From positions 1,926,001-1,990,000 of the forward strand of contig CM043963.1 of NCBI GenBank assembly GCA_014529385.2: a stretch of DNA of 64,000 bases, given 5' to 3'. A program made the position numbers and the translations under genes. Of this stretch, positions 34,958 to 45,687 are shown in pieces (the stretch's first letter is position 1; each line of letters opens with the position of its first letter). Source of the DNA: Adiantum capillus-veneris. Lineage: Eukaryota; Streptophyta; Polypodiopsida; Polypodiales; Pteridaceae. The notes below the pieces were generated by a model. That model saw only the letters and a list, made by a program, of their open reading frames with translations, was not told the DNA's origin and searched no databases.

Positions 34958-35613
34958 TTCCATATGCGTCTGCAGTGGGTAGTTTAATGTATGCAATGAT
35001 TGCTACTCGCCCAGACATTGCATTTGCAGTGGGAGTAGTAAGTCGATACATGTCAAACCCAAGCAAGAAACATTGGGAGGCAGTGAAAGGAATATTGAGA
35101 TACCTGAAAGCTACAAAGAGTATGCGCATATGCTATGGGAGTCAGGAGCTAAGTGTAAAGGGTTTTACAGACTCAGATTATGCAGGTGACTTAGACAACC
35201 GAAGGTCTACATGAGGGTATGTCTTTACATTGGCTGGTGGAGCAGTATCATGGCATTCTAGATTACAAGATTGTGTTACTCAGTCTACTACAGAGGCCAA
35301 ATATGTTGCAGTATCAGAGACATGCAAAGAATCAATTTGGCTTAATCGACTAGTAACAAATTTGGGAATCAAAGAAGAGATGCCTGTGTTATATTGTGAT
35401 AGTCAAAGTGCTATACAATTGGCTCGCAATCCAGTTTATCACTCAAAGACAAAGCATGTGGATGCGAAGTATCATTTCATCAGGGAAATGCTCGAGGATA
35501 AGCAAATTCAGCTTGTCAAAGTTCACACCACAAAAAATCCTGCTGATTAACTTACAAAAGGACTTCCCTCAGAGAGCTTTGCGCATTTTCGCAAGCAGTT
35601 AGGTGTAGGGTAG
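34958..35613 (+). pseudogene. Copia C1 RT end and RNase H
   Basis: Starts IPYASAVGSLMYAMIATRPD (RT C-terminus), then GFTDSDYAGDLDNRRST, a TGA at 35,212-35,214 where Ser is expected (RRST-S-GYVFTL), SWHSRLQDCVTQSTTEAKYV, LYCDSQSAIQLARNP, HVDAKYHFIREML and, after a TAA at 35,548, LTKGLPSESFAHF. The RNase H acidic residues (DSDY, EAKY, CDSQ) are retained. Two single-base stops are the only visible damage besides the upstream deletion. Confidence 0.9.
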
Positions 35614-35691
35614 TACATCACTTCTCTACATCTCTTGTATATTAGCTTGTATAGTAGCTTCTCTCACACTCAAAGTACCACATTGGACTTT

Positions 35692-35702
35692 AAGTGGGAG
35701 GT
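35692..35702 (+). promoter_or_regulatory. Copia C1 polypurine tract
   Basis: AAGTGGGAGGT directly before the LTR start TGTTGGGG. Confidence 0.8.
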
Positions 35703-35894
35703 TGTTGGGGTATAAAGCCCAATGTGGTCGCCCAGGTAAGTGGGCGGGCCGCCAGGTATGTACACATATTCTTTTGTAAAAACCTAATAAGAACTCACTA
35801 TGCTCTACACATTACAGTAGAGCGACTTCACCATATCGTCGTGCTCTTCTTCTTGCACTCTCTCTCGCGTCGCACTTCCGCTCGTACTCCTTCA
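35703..35894 (+). repeat. Copia C1 3' LTR
   Basis: 192 bp, TGTTGGGGTATAAAG...CTCCTTCA, followed by TSD TCACC (35,895-35,899). Confidence 0.95.
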
Positions 35895-35899
35895 TCACC

Positions 35900-36955
35900 A
35901 TCACGAGACACAAGAGAAGGCTGCTCGACTGGCCGGTTCATACAAAGCATCTCCACACTTGCATTATGCTTCTCCTTGACCTTCAACTGGCTAACAGACA
36001 ACTTGTATACATCATTCATCACTTCATCCACATGAAAAACATCATAAGTCTCATACCTAGAAGAGATGGATTCTGTCTCCCACATGCTATCTGTGTCCAA
36101 ACTGCTGCTGGAGCTTTGAGAGCTTTTGGACTCCTTTTCTAAATTTGTCGGTACTTGCACCTCTTCTACCTTTCTCGTTGCTGGTTCTAGAATCAATACT
36201 TCTTCTTCAAGGCCTTTTATCACCTTGTCCTCTTGAGCAAGCAAACTAGGTGGCACTCTGAATATGTCCCTCTGTATCTTTTGAGACCTGATTGGCACTT
36301 GTTCTACCTTTTCTAGCCTGGTATCAATTTCGCATGCTTTAATCAAATTTATATCAAGAAAAGGAGCTTTTACCTCTTGATGCTCATCAATCTGCTTGGG
36401 CCTAGGTCCACTGGCTGTCGTAATTGTAGATTGTAACAATCCCGACTCTATTTTGTTCTTCATCTTTTGGCTCTTTGCTCTGGCAACTTTGATAGCTTCA
36501 TCAAAGGTCCTTGACACTTCATAATCCACTCTCTCACTTACATACGGATGCAAGCAAGATAGAAACCTTTCCAGCTTAAAATATCCCGCATTGGTTGCTT
36601 GGGTAGCAGCCGTAAAATCCCCCCAATAAGATTCAAATCTATCAACAAAGGTATTGAAATTTGCACTTACGTCGTGCTGCAAGGCTTTGATCTTTGCACC
36701 TGCTTCCAAAACTGACACCACCTTTCGATACCTTTGTAAAAATTGCTCGTGAAATCCGATCCAATTCTGTTTGTGTGCATCTTCTAAGCCATCGAACCAA
36801 GCTTTTGCTTTACCTCGTAGCACCAAAGATAGAGTTTGGAGCTTTGCTTCATCACCTGGCATCCGCAATACTATCAGCATAAATAACTCAAAATCGGCAA
36901 TCCAGTCGTCTGCATCTTCATCTCCTTTGAACACCAGACCAAATTCCTACTTCAT
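35900..36955 (-). pseudogene. Element G gag, N-terminal part
   Basis: The minus-strand frame begins ATG AAG TAG at 36,955, so the third codon is a stop. It then stays open to the C1 insertion at 35,899. Typical Ty3-type gag marks: VFKGDEDADDWIADFELFML near the start, LVLRGKAKAWFDGLEDAHKQ, WIGFHEQFLQRYRKV, NTFVDRFESYWGDF and YFKLERFLSCLHPYVSERVD. After about residue 170 comes a long acidic, Ser-rich tail (SKSSQSSSSSLDTDSMW) with no zinc knuckle. The remaining coding part is at 23,683-24,529. Confidence 0.8.
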
Positions 36956-37013
36956 CTTGATTCACGGCCACTTGGTTAAGAAGCAATCAGTGGGTCCTCA
37001 GTGGGGGCAAATA

Positions 37014-38990
37014 TGGAAAGGGGGAAATGAGAAAACCACCAGCACACAATCTGAATGCCTCTCTATAGCCCAACGATTTCACAACACCCCTATCCCCTAG
37101 TAAACACACACCTAGACTCCCGATCTGCAAACAATCAATGTCCAAGCCCTTACCCAACCATCCTAGACTATACACACTCGATCACAAAGCACATCAGGAT
37201 GGCTACTGCTTCTAACCCCTCAGAGCAACATATAGCAGCATATAGGTGATCAAAGATATGCTAACATGTACAGATGCTTTTATAACCATTAGCATACATG
37301 AGTTTGCTTACGAGTTTACACCCTTATGACACACACTACATCCACATAGAGATACCCCTAGCTACACCCAACGTCCCTCAGAAGAACACGTATAACCGAT
37401 AACATTAGGTAAGAGAGCGGGAGAGAAAATACGATATATATTGATTACTCAAACAACGAGCATATAAGGGCTCAAGCTGTTTTGATTAACAAAACATGTA
37501 CAACGATGGACCTCTCTGAGAAAACTCCCTCCTTGGTGAAGCATGCAATGAATTTATAGGGCTAAAGGAATGGGATAGCATAGCCAGCTCCCCTCGTCCT
37601 TCTTATGCAAGTGGCGGCCACACCCTTCGCCGTCTTGGCGGATTTGTACCACCCTCCAGCCTTGTACTTCTCTGCCTTGTTTATAACCAGGCCCTTGGCG
37701 GCCCTTCTCCCTGGAACTACAAGGTAACGCCCCCCTTTTGCAGTTCTTAAAAAGCTCTCCTAACCCCTCATACCTAAGGTCCTCAGCCCTCCTCCTCCTT
37801 GGTGAAGCATGCAATGAATTTATAGGGCTAAAGGAATGGGATAGCATAGCCAGCTCCCCTCGTCCTTCTTATGCAAGTGGCGGCCACACCCTTCGTCGTC
37901 TTGGCGGATTTGTACCACCCTCCAGCCTTGTACTTCTCTGCCTTGTTTATAACCAGGCCCTTGGCGGCCCTTCTCCCTGGCACTACAAGGTAACGCCCCC
38001 TTTTGCAGTTCTTAAAAAGCTCTCCTAACCCCTCATACCTGAGGTCCTCAGCCCTCCTCCTCCTTACTCGGCCAACCTCCTATTCACGCCATATAATTAG
38101 TCACCCTCTTGAACTGACCCGGGTCAGTACCACCCTCTGACGGCCCTGCAACCAATATACCTCGGCGATCCTTCAACACCTAGTGCTCCTCCTTAGCCTT
38201 CCAAAGGCAGCCCACGCGTCCTTTACTCCAGACCCGCTCCTTCCCTATAGAGCTCAGTGCTCCTCTGCATGGACCGTGACAAACCCGGCATCACCCTCCT
38301 CGAGCACGCAGCCTCGCCCTCTCTAAAGCTCCCCTCTGTGCTGCCAACAATAGCCGTCCCCAGTCCTCCTTGCTTTGGGCCACTAGCGATATCGCTAGTG
38401 GTCACCCTCTCTGCCCCCGGTTTGGCCTCACCACCTCGTTTTATCAACTACCACTCTCCCGTGCATGAAATACCCTAGATGGCGCTCCACGCTTGGCACC
38501 TCTCTCGTCGGCAACTGGCGGCTCTCCCCCTCCTGAACTGTAGCTCGTTTTTTTAGCATGGCTATTTTTAAGGAAATATTTTTTTGACTTATGGCCTGGA
38601 CAATGTTCCCGTGAGCAAAGCAAGCCGCGACCGAGTAATCGTGCTTAGCTCTGCATACCTTAGCACGGGGATTTAGGCTCTTGTGCCAGGGCCATCATTA
38701 CCACAATTAAATATAAACCGCTCCCCGAAGTCGATTCTCTGATGTCGAGATCTCCGCCGGGTGCCACCATTACTTTCAATTGGCCGGATATGTGCCTTCT
38801 TTAAGCTCTCCGACCAATTGAGATAGAAAAGCATCTTTGATGTGCTAAACGCCACATATTGCATACACATCACTTTGAGACTTGCCCCAAAATGCATCTG
38901 AGTCCTGCCAAAGTCCGATACCATCAACCTGCTTGATGCCATATTCTTGCAGCTGACACTTTCACAGGTCGACACAGTTTGGGTGCACCA
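37014..38990 (-). repeat. Element G 5' LTR
   Basis: 1,977 bp. It matches the 3' LTR at 21,910-23,533 and is longer mainly because of an internal 266-bp duplication. A stretch near 38,680-38,990, open on the minus strand, is shared by both LTRs and is not evidence of a gene. Confidence 0.85.
37531..38062 (-). repeat. 266-bp tandem duplication inside the element G 5' LTR
   Basis: CCTTGGTGAAGCATGCAATG starts at 37,531 and again at 37,797. The two units differ by a few bases. The 3' LTR has one unit, so the event followed integration or occurred in this copy only. Confidence 0.9.
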
Positions 38991-39214
38991 ATGTTGGAAA
39001 GTGGACAAAGGAACACACTAAAAAAGAAACTAAAAATACCTCTCTAAAGCCCAGGGTACTCACAACACCCCATTCCTCTCGGAAACACCTTCAAAACAAC
39101 ACATTTCCACTAGCAAGTCGATGCTTGCACACACACCAATGCACACACCCTTTTCACAACCATCACACAATTCACTTGCTAATTTGGCCCATTCTAATGC
39201 TTCTACAACACAAA

Positions 39215-39364
<150 letters not shown>

Positions 39365-40477
39365 CACATCGACGGTCTAGGAGGCACCAAAAGCATTTAT
39401 GTTCAACCAAAAGCATGCTTATTGAACTCCAAAATTGCAAAATTAAAAAAACACTGTGAGAAACACAAAAACCCTACCATATGTATAGAGTCTTATTCTT
39501 GCTTCCTGCTAGCTCTTCTCAAGCGGGTTTCCCAACTCCCTACTTAGCCAAACCATTCGGATCAAATACCTAGCATTGAGTACGTTTATCCAGCTATGAC
39601 AACCTTCAATAATGCTACACCTGAGCACATATCCAACCATGCATATAGATGCCCATAGCATACCTTCACTCTTCCAAGCATCATCCTACATCCAACCTAC
39701 TTCAAATAGAGCACCACCATGTACACCATCCTACTTCACAGACATTCCTGACCCTCCCTCCCAACCATGTAAAGTAGTGTCCTCTTCAAGAGAACCTTGT
39801 AGCTGATATATAATCCATTGCACAACTACATTCACAAGAATACTCTTTCAATGATGAAGCACGTACCCCTTTAAAAAGCTTAAAATGGGCCACAACTAGG
39901 ACTTCCCTTCAGGCACCATGGAATAGAATTGCTACCCCCCTGGCCAATCCTCCACCATAGGCTTCGTTGTTGCTATCACCAGCTTCATGCTTACCTCCAT
40001 ATCTGTAACACCCTCAATCCACAAAAAGTGGGTCAAATGGCTCAACCATCACTCCTTGCATGTCAAATTCACCTTCTTTCTCTTCAAGCACTTGCCCTAC
40101 TGCCACATCCTTAGTTAAGGAAGAAAGAAAGTCATTCCATATCGAATTACCTTGGAGTGTAACATCGAGAGAATCTCCCTCTTCATAAGAGCATGTGTGC
40201 TCATTGTGCCCAACTTCATCACTATCCATCTCCACCAAATTTGAACATGGGTCCACTCCACCTTAGCCATAAGGTACAACCTTTACCTACATATCCTCGT
40301 GTGTAGGTTTGGATCCCTCTACTTGATTTCCATCCAACTTACTTGTGATCTCCCCTATTCTTCACACACATCCATCACATGTTTCCGAACATGCTAGAGA
40401 TCATACTCTTCATACCTTAAATAGAAAGAACCCATTTCCCAAGTTATATCCACATCTAGAGAATTGTGATAGCCTAT

Positions 40478-40753
40478 TTACACCTCCTCTTCTCTCTCGA
40501 GTTTCAGAATTTTGTCTATCTCCACCACTTCAACCTCACCTACAAACCTCACTTCTTGATTTCTAGAACAAACTAATGGAGATTGACCAACCATACCTGA
40601 GTTTGACCATGCATCTTCCACCTCCTTTGGAGCCACTTGCACTTCATCAATAGCTAGAACATATCTAATGAGCATCGTGTGCATAGGAATAACCCTATCT
40701 CTCTGCAACCAAAGAACACTTGGCTCCTCTCGCTTAGGTAGAATCTCTTGCAT
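40478..40753 (-). pseudogene. Element H conserved protein fragment, right copy
   Basis: The minus-strand frame carries MQEILPKREEPSVLWLQRD, MHTMLIRYVLAIDEVQ and KEVEDAWSNSGMVGQSPL, then VEVVEIDKILKLEREEE, matching 14,438-14,755. No domain recognised. Confidence 0.4.
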
Positions 40754-41195
40754 TGGCTTTGCCTTTTCTTTCCATTACATCAATTGTCCTTAGCACCATC
40801 TAACTTGATAAACCCTACTTAGCTTGACGCCTCTTTAAAATATTCTTAGTCTGACCTCGTGCAAAAACCACCACTTTTGCATACGTCACATGTCCATCCA
40901 CTTCTACTTTATCTCAAACATCCTCATGTAGGAAATCCATTGACTTGCTCAACTTTTAAAAAAAATGACATGTTCTCCAGTAGTTACCTTGATAAGCTAT
41001 CCCAAAGAGCTTCAAATTTCCACTCAAATGCTTAGAAATTACTATCCAAGCTTTGCCTCAAACTTTTCAACTTTCACTTTACCTCATTCCATGGTGTACT
41101 GGGCATATACATGCTCCAAAATGCTACTTCCAAAGCTGCCAAATGCAGATTTTCTTCATCATGTTGAAAAGGGGGAAAGGGGAACACACTCGAAA

Positions 41196-41371
41196 CACAA
41201 CAAACACGCCTCTCTATAGCCCGGGATATACACAACACCCCAATCCACTAGAGTTCACCTTCAAACTCGACACGATCTGCAAGCAAACCATCGTTTTCAT
41301 TGAAGCATACACACAAACTCGTTGCACCAACACAAATAGGCCCAATCATCCCGCACTATTCAATTCATAGC
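41196..41371 (-). other. Possible LTR tail of element H, interrupted by the hAT element
   Basis: Contains the CCTCTCTATAGCCCGGGATA and CACAACACCCCAATCC blocks found in other LTR tails of the window. It is cut at 41,371 by the hAT insertion and resumes at 49,017. Confidence 0.45.
41364..41371. repeat. 8-bp TSD of the hAT element, left copy (TTCATAGC)
   Basis: The right copy at 49,017-49,024 is TTCATAGA, 7 of 8 identical. Eight bp is the hAT superfamily length. Confidence 0.85.
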
Positions 41372-41390
41372 CTGCGTTGCATTTATACGC
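41372..41390. repeat. hAT left terminal inverted repeat
   Basis: CTGCGTTGCATTTATACGC; the right end reads CTAAGTTGCATTATTCGTT on the minus strand. Only about 13 bp match well. Confidence 0.75.
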
Positions 41391-41475
41391 CCGTATAACA
41401 AAAATTATACGTATAAAACGTCAATATACGCCGTATTTTCGAATAATTACCGAATAACCGTATAAAACCGTTTTT

Positions 41476-41527
41476 GATCGAGATATTTTTCGATCGAAAA
41501 CTATTTCGATCGAAAAATATCTCGATC
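41476..41527. repeat. Perfect 24-bp-arm palindrome in the hAT left subterminal region
   Basis: Arms 41,476-41,499 and 41,504-41,527 with loop ACTA. Each arm contains CGATCGAAA. A likely transposase-binding site or a fold-back; this is inference. Confidence 0.9.
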
Positions 41528-41699
41528 GAAAAACTGTATATATATACAATCGTCGCCGTATTCGATCGAAAAGCATTATGGACTTTTTTGGAGTTTGGAG
41601 AGCTTGAAGCTTCTGAGAGTTTGGCAGATAGCGAAAGCGTCTTCGGTTTACAGCGGTTTTCAGGTATATTTTTCAAATTTTCAATAAATACTAACTTTT

Positions 41700-42004
41700 T
41701 TTTTGTGTTGTGCTAGACTTGTGTGGTGCAGTAGTTTCGGCTCTCACCACAAAGTTGGCTTGCAGGTCGTAGGCCACTTCGTGGTGTGTAGCCACATGGC
41801 TCACTCCAGAGGTGTGTAGAATATAGTTTCCTTTCCCGTGGTGTGTAGTTATATAACTCACTCCAGGGAAGGCTTAGGGTAAATTTAGATTCTCACTCGT
41901 ATGGTGTAGTAGTATATCTCTCACCATAGAGATGAGCTAGGATTAGAGGTCGACTCGTGGAGTGTAGTAGGCATGATGCTACACCTCTCACTTCAGAGTG
42001 GCCT
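41700..42004 (+). repeat. Degenerate repeats in the hAT left region
   Basis: GTGGTG(T/C)(A/G)(G/C)TAG followed by CTCACTCCAGAG or CTCACCA recurs at about 41,727, 41,788, 41,838, 41,909 and 41,955, each unit about 50 to 70 bp. Non-coding; possibly transposase-binding modules or a transcribed leader. Confidence 0.55.
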
Positions 42005-42590
42005 ATAAAATTTACAATCTTCAAGTAAATCATTATTGATTATTCTACATAGAAGCACAAAGATTAACGTTCGTCATCTTAAGAGTGTAGAGATGCATAC
42101 TTTATGCCCTCTTCATCTTAATGCGACTTTCGTTATTTTTGTGCTTCTATTTCTGTAGTAACATCATTGTTCATCAGCAGATGACTTGGTGTTACTCTGA
42201 ACGTAGATATATACAACAATTGATTTACATTTGAGATTGTTAAGCTGTTTGCTGATGGTTGCGTTGTGTGTTCCACACACTCCATTAGAAATAGCTTATA
42301 AAATTTACAATTTTAGATTAAGTTTTTATGTCATATGTGTTACATAGAAACACAAGCATTACCACTCGTTATATTAAGAGTGAAGAGATGCATATTTTCA
42401 TGTCCTCTTTATCTTAATGTGACATACTGGCTACTCGTGTGTTTCATATTCCAAAAGAACATCATTTTTCATCATTAAATGACTTGGTGTTGTTTTGGAC
42501 GTAAACACATACGATAGGTAACTTACATCTGCAATTGTTAATTTATCCGCTGATAGTTGTGTTGTGAGTTCCACATACTTTATCAGGGAT
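42005..42590 (+). repeat. 293-bp tandem duplication in the hAT leader
   Basis: ATAAAATTTACAAT starts at 42,005 and 42,298. Both units contain AAGAGTG(T/A)AGAGATGCATA, CATCTTAATG or TATCTTAATG, and ATGACTTGGTGTT. By eye about 75-80 per cent identical. Confidence 0.85.
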
Positions 42591-42779
42591 TAGATTGATA
42601 AAAACTATCAATCTATTTTACAACAGCATCCAGGACTTGTACTGAGAATATCTCACACTAGCTGAGCTGTTCACATGTACGATTTTCCAACCCGTTAGAT
42701 GTAATTTCTTTCATCATCTCACACTTCTACACATAGCAGGGTCCAGTTCTTGTGCTGGGAGCATCTCACACTCCTGGCA

Positions 42780-42782
<3 letters not shown>

Positions 42783-42810
<28 letters not shown>
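42783..42810 (+). repeat. (CT)n microsatellite
   Basis: About 14 CT units upstream of the kinase-like gene. Confidence 0.95.
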
Positions 42811-42815
<5 letters not shown>

Positions 42816-43012
42816 AATTTTCATGGTCGATTCGCACAATGTTTTTTGTAATCATAAGATTTTCTCTTTAATTTGCAATAATTTAATATTGTTTAATAAA
42901 TTTGAATCATCATTTAATATATATAGGGTTAACACTCATTATATAATAACTATGTTACTATGGTGTACAATCTTTTCGTAAGATTCTTAATTTATAATTT
43001 TGTCATACAGAT

Positions 43013-44429
43013 ATGGCAGACACGAAGCTAGCGAAACATCAACGAAAGTTCGTCTCCGAAGTGATTGTGAGACACTTCCATTACACGTCAGAGGAAGAGA
43101 TTAGGCGTTGTTTAAACCCTGTCACTCCGGAGCATTTTTATTAGCTTACAGAGACTCTAACCAAGTCTGTGTTTGAGCAGCTCCATGCACAGTTTGCACC
43201 AGCTATTTTTGACATAGCCCTCCTGACATTGGGTGCTTTAGTAAACATGGTCAAACAAACCATTGGACAGATCATGAAAACCTTTCAAGAACTGAAAAAT
43301 CCTGCAATTACTTCCTTGCCAAACATAGCTGAGCGCATACATCTTGTGCAACAGCTTTACACGGAGTTCAAGAGCAAGGAAAAGTTAGAAAGAGCAGCAA
43401 AGCGTGCAAGAGTGGAAGCCAGCACTTCTAAAGTTGCTGTTGAACCAGAAATCATTCTTAGAACAGAGCCTGCAACGTCATCCGTTGCTACATTAGACCT
43501 CTCTCAGCTACCACCTATTTTACACTTTTTACCCGACACAGCCGTCTTCAATATCCAAGCTCCACAGCTGGGAGAGGGAAGATGGGCACATGTGAAGCGT
43601 GTGGGTGTCACACATCCCGCTTTCAAAGATCAAGTGTATGCTGCAAAAGTGTTCAAAGTACACTTACATGGGCCCACCATGGAGCAACAGGTCAAAGACA
43701 AAGCAACAATTTTGAATATTTCACATCGAGGTATTATCTACCCTCTTGCCATGGTGCGCCACGTGGAGCGACCAATGCTCATTTCACGATTTTGGAATGG
43801 CGGCCATGTGGAGCAATGGATCAAAGAATGCACTGCAGACGACAGCCATCCTGTCATTCGCGATTACGTACTCGATCACTGCAGGAATAGTAGAGCTATT
43901 CCATGAGAATATTTTGCAGATCATCAATGCTCTCCTCCAAACTCTGAAGTATATACATACGCATAACTACCTCCACAATGATCTACACTCTCAGAATATG
44001 ATGCTGCATTTTGGCGAAAAAGGTGTTTACGCCGGCATTGTGGATTAGGGTTCATACACCAAAACAAATACGACATCCGGTTTTCCTCCTCTACGCGATA
44101 TGCAGATAGAAACTAGAAAACAAAATGAGAGAGATTATCCATGGGCAGCCCTCGAATGTATATCTAGTAATCCTCCATCCTGGACCAAAGCTATGGATAT
44201 TTATTCCATGTGTCATACATGTAAACGCATTTTGAAGTGCTTACCAGAGCCCCAAGAACAAAGCAAGAGACATTTTTTGAGTAATGTACTTGCTCATCTT
44301 GAAACCGGCAAGCGCCAAAACCCCAAAACCCGGCCTAATGCTTTTGATCTCTCCTTATGTTTAAATGGTGCCCATAGAGTGGGTTACAACATTGTAATGA
44401 CATCTGGCTTACGACCAGCTGATGGTTAA
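43013..44429 (+). pseudogene. Protein-kinase-like gene carried in the hAT element
   Basis: The ATG at 43,013 follows a splice-acceptor-like TTTTGTCATACAG. The N-terminal part (to about residue 150) is helical and basic (AAKRARVEAST). The kinase-like domain then shows a glycine loop LGEGRWAHVKRV (43,566), the VAIK-like lysine in VYAAKVFKV (43,636), a possible alpha-C glutamate in MEQQVKDKA, the hinge MLISRFWNGG, the catalytic loop YLHNDLHSQN (43,968; D at 43,980), a DxG site where x is TAG (44,043-44,051), PWAALE as APE equivalent and AMDIYSM. Damage: TAG at 43,142, a 1-base frameshift between about 43,870 and 43,895, and TAG at 44,046. The function would be phosphotransfer if restored; targets are unknown. 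It lies wholly inside the TIRs. Confidence 0.75.
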
Positions 44430-44595
44430 TGAAAACACAGTCTCATGATTTCATCATTGTTTTACTTTTGGTGTCAGATTTAATTGTATGTTTAATTGAA
44501 CAAAATATCTATGTTTGTCATTCGATATACTGTCCAATGTCAAATTAATTGAATGGGTATTTAAAAGTAATGACATGTTCACGTGATATGCAGAT

Positions 44596-45324
44596 ATGGA
44601 AGAAGAACTCAACCACGCTGAAGCTCAGGCAATTTTTAAAGAAGAACAAGGTAGATGTGGACAAGCAGATCTTTGTACTATTGCCAACATTGAAGAAGAT
44701 GAATCTGAGCTGCAGGGCGAACCATTAACCCTTAAAGAGTGCAAAAATCTGTGCCCTTATCACTTTGTACGCCATCAACTATTTCAAATAGGTGGCAATA
44801 CAAAAGATACAGCTCCGTTAAAGCTCTCTAATTTGCAACATAAAGGACTGGCACGTGTATTGCTACAAAGGTTTATACGACAAGAGAGATGCCTACCAAA
44901 CAACAACCAAGTAGCAATTTACTTTATCCAGCAATGCTATGTTTGATATGTTTTGTTGAAGAGAGTGGATTGGTCAGATCGTCCAGGCACCACTGGCGTT
45001 GGACGTGGACGCATTGTAGAAAAGGTGGCAGCACGCAATGCAAATAATCCAATGCCTCCTTGCAAGCGTCCTATTGTTTTACTTCTTGAAGAGTCAGAAA
45101 CAGTGACTGAATTAGCCAGCCAAGGACAAGACCTTGCCAGCCAAGGAGAAACACCGGACATGCTTCGTGGTCGTATTCTTGAGCTTGAAATAGAGTTAAG
45201 TGATGCACAAGCAAAGCTTCAACGATATGAATCATTGTATGGACCTTTGCCAGATGATACTACCACTTCACATAAAGATGTTGCTCAACCATCCCCTGAG
45301 CTAGGAATTACAGATTTACCATAG
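44596..45324 (+). pseudogene. Unrecognised second plus-strand gene of the hAT element
   Basis: The ATG at 44,596 follows GTGATATGCAG, an acceptor-like site. The context ATATGGAAGAAG resembles the start of the kinase-like gene (ATATGGCAGACA). About 242 codons with one TGA at 44,944-44,946 in frame. The N-terminal half is acidic with three Cys (CGQADLC, LKECKNLCPYHFV). The C-terminal half is basic (GVGRGRIVEKVAARNANNP), then a predicted coiled coil (MLRGRILELEIELSDAQAKL) before a Pro-rich end. No family recognised. The coiled coil could mediate partner binding; that is inference. Confidence 0.5.
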
Positions 45325-45520
45325 AAGAACTTATAGAAAATCTATCAAACTCATAAGTCACTTAGAAGCTTTTTGTAATCTCAAAATTATATCAAACTCT
45401 TTTCGATTGAGTAATTTCCCAGAACCTTGTTGTAATTTCAAACCTACATCGACTTTATGTTATTTTTATTCGACAAGATATTATCGGCAGTTTATATTTG
45501 AGTGTGAGTGAAAATGTGCA

Positions 45521-45521
45521 T

Positions 45522-45606
<85 letters not shown>
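45521..45606 (+). repeat. (GA)n microsatellite
   Basis: About 42 GA units in the intergenic space between the convergent hAT genes. Confidence 0.98.
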
Positions 45607-45608
<2 letters not shown>

Positions 45609-45687
45609 TTTGATGTGAACGACAACAAGATAACACTTTCTTTCATCATATACAAAAACTTGTTGAGTAATTATTACAATGGTACTC

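Noticed and set aside
38673-39008. Minus-strand open frame of 111 codons
   Set aside because: It lies inside an LTR of element G and is repeated with stops in the other LTR (23,220-23,533).
43582-43890. Alternative open frame overlapping the kinase-like gene
   Set aside because: Wrong frame; only the other frame shows kinase motifs in order.
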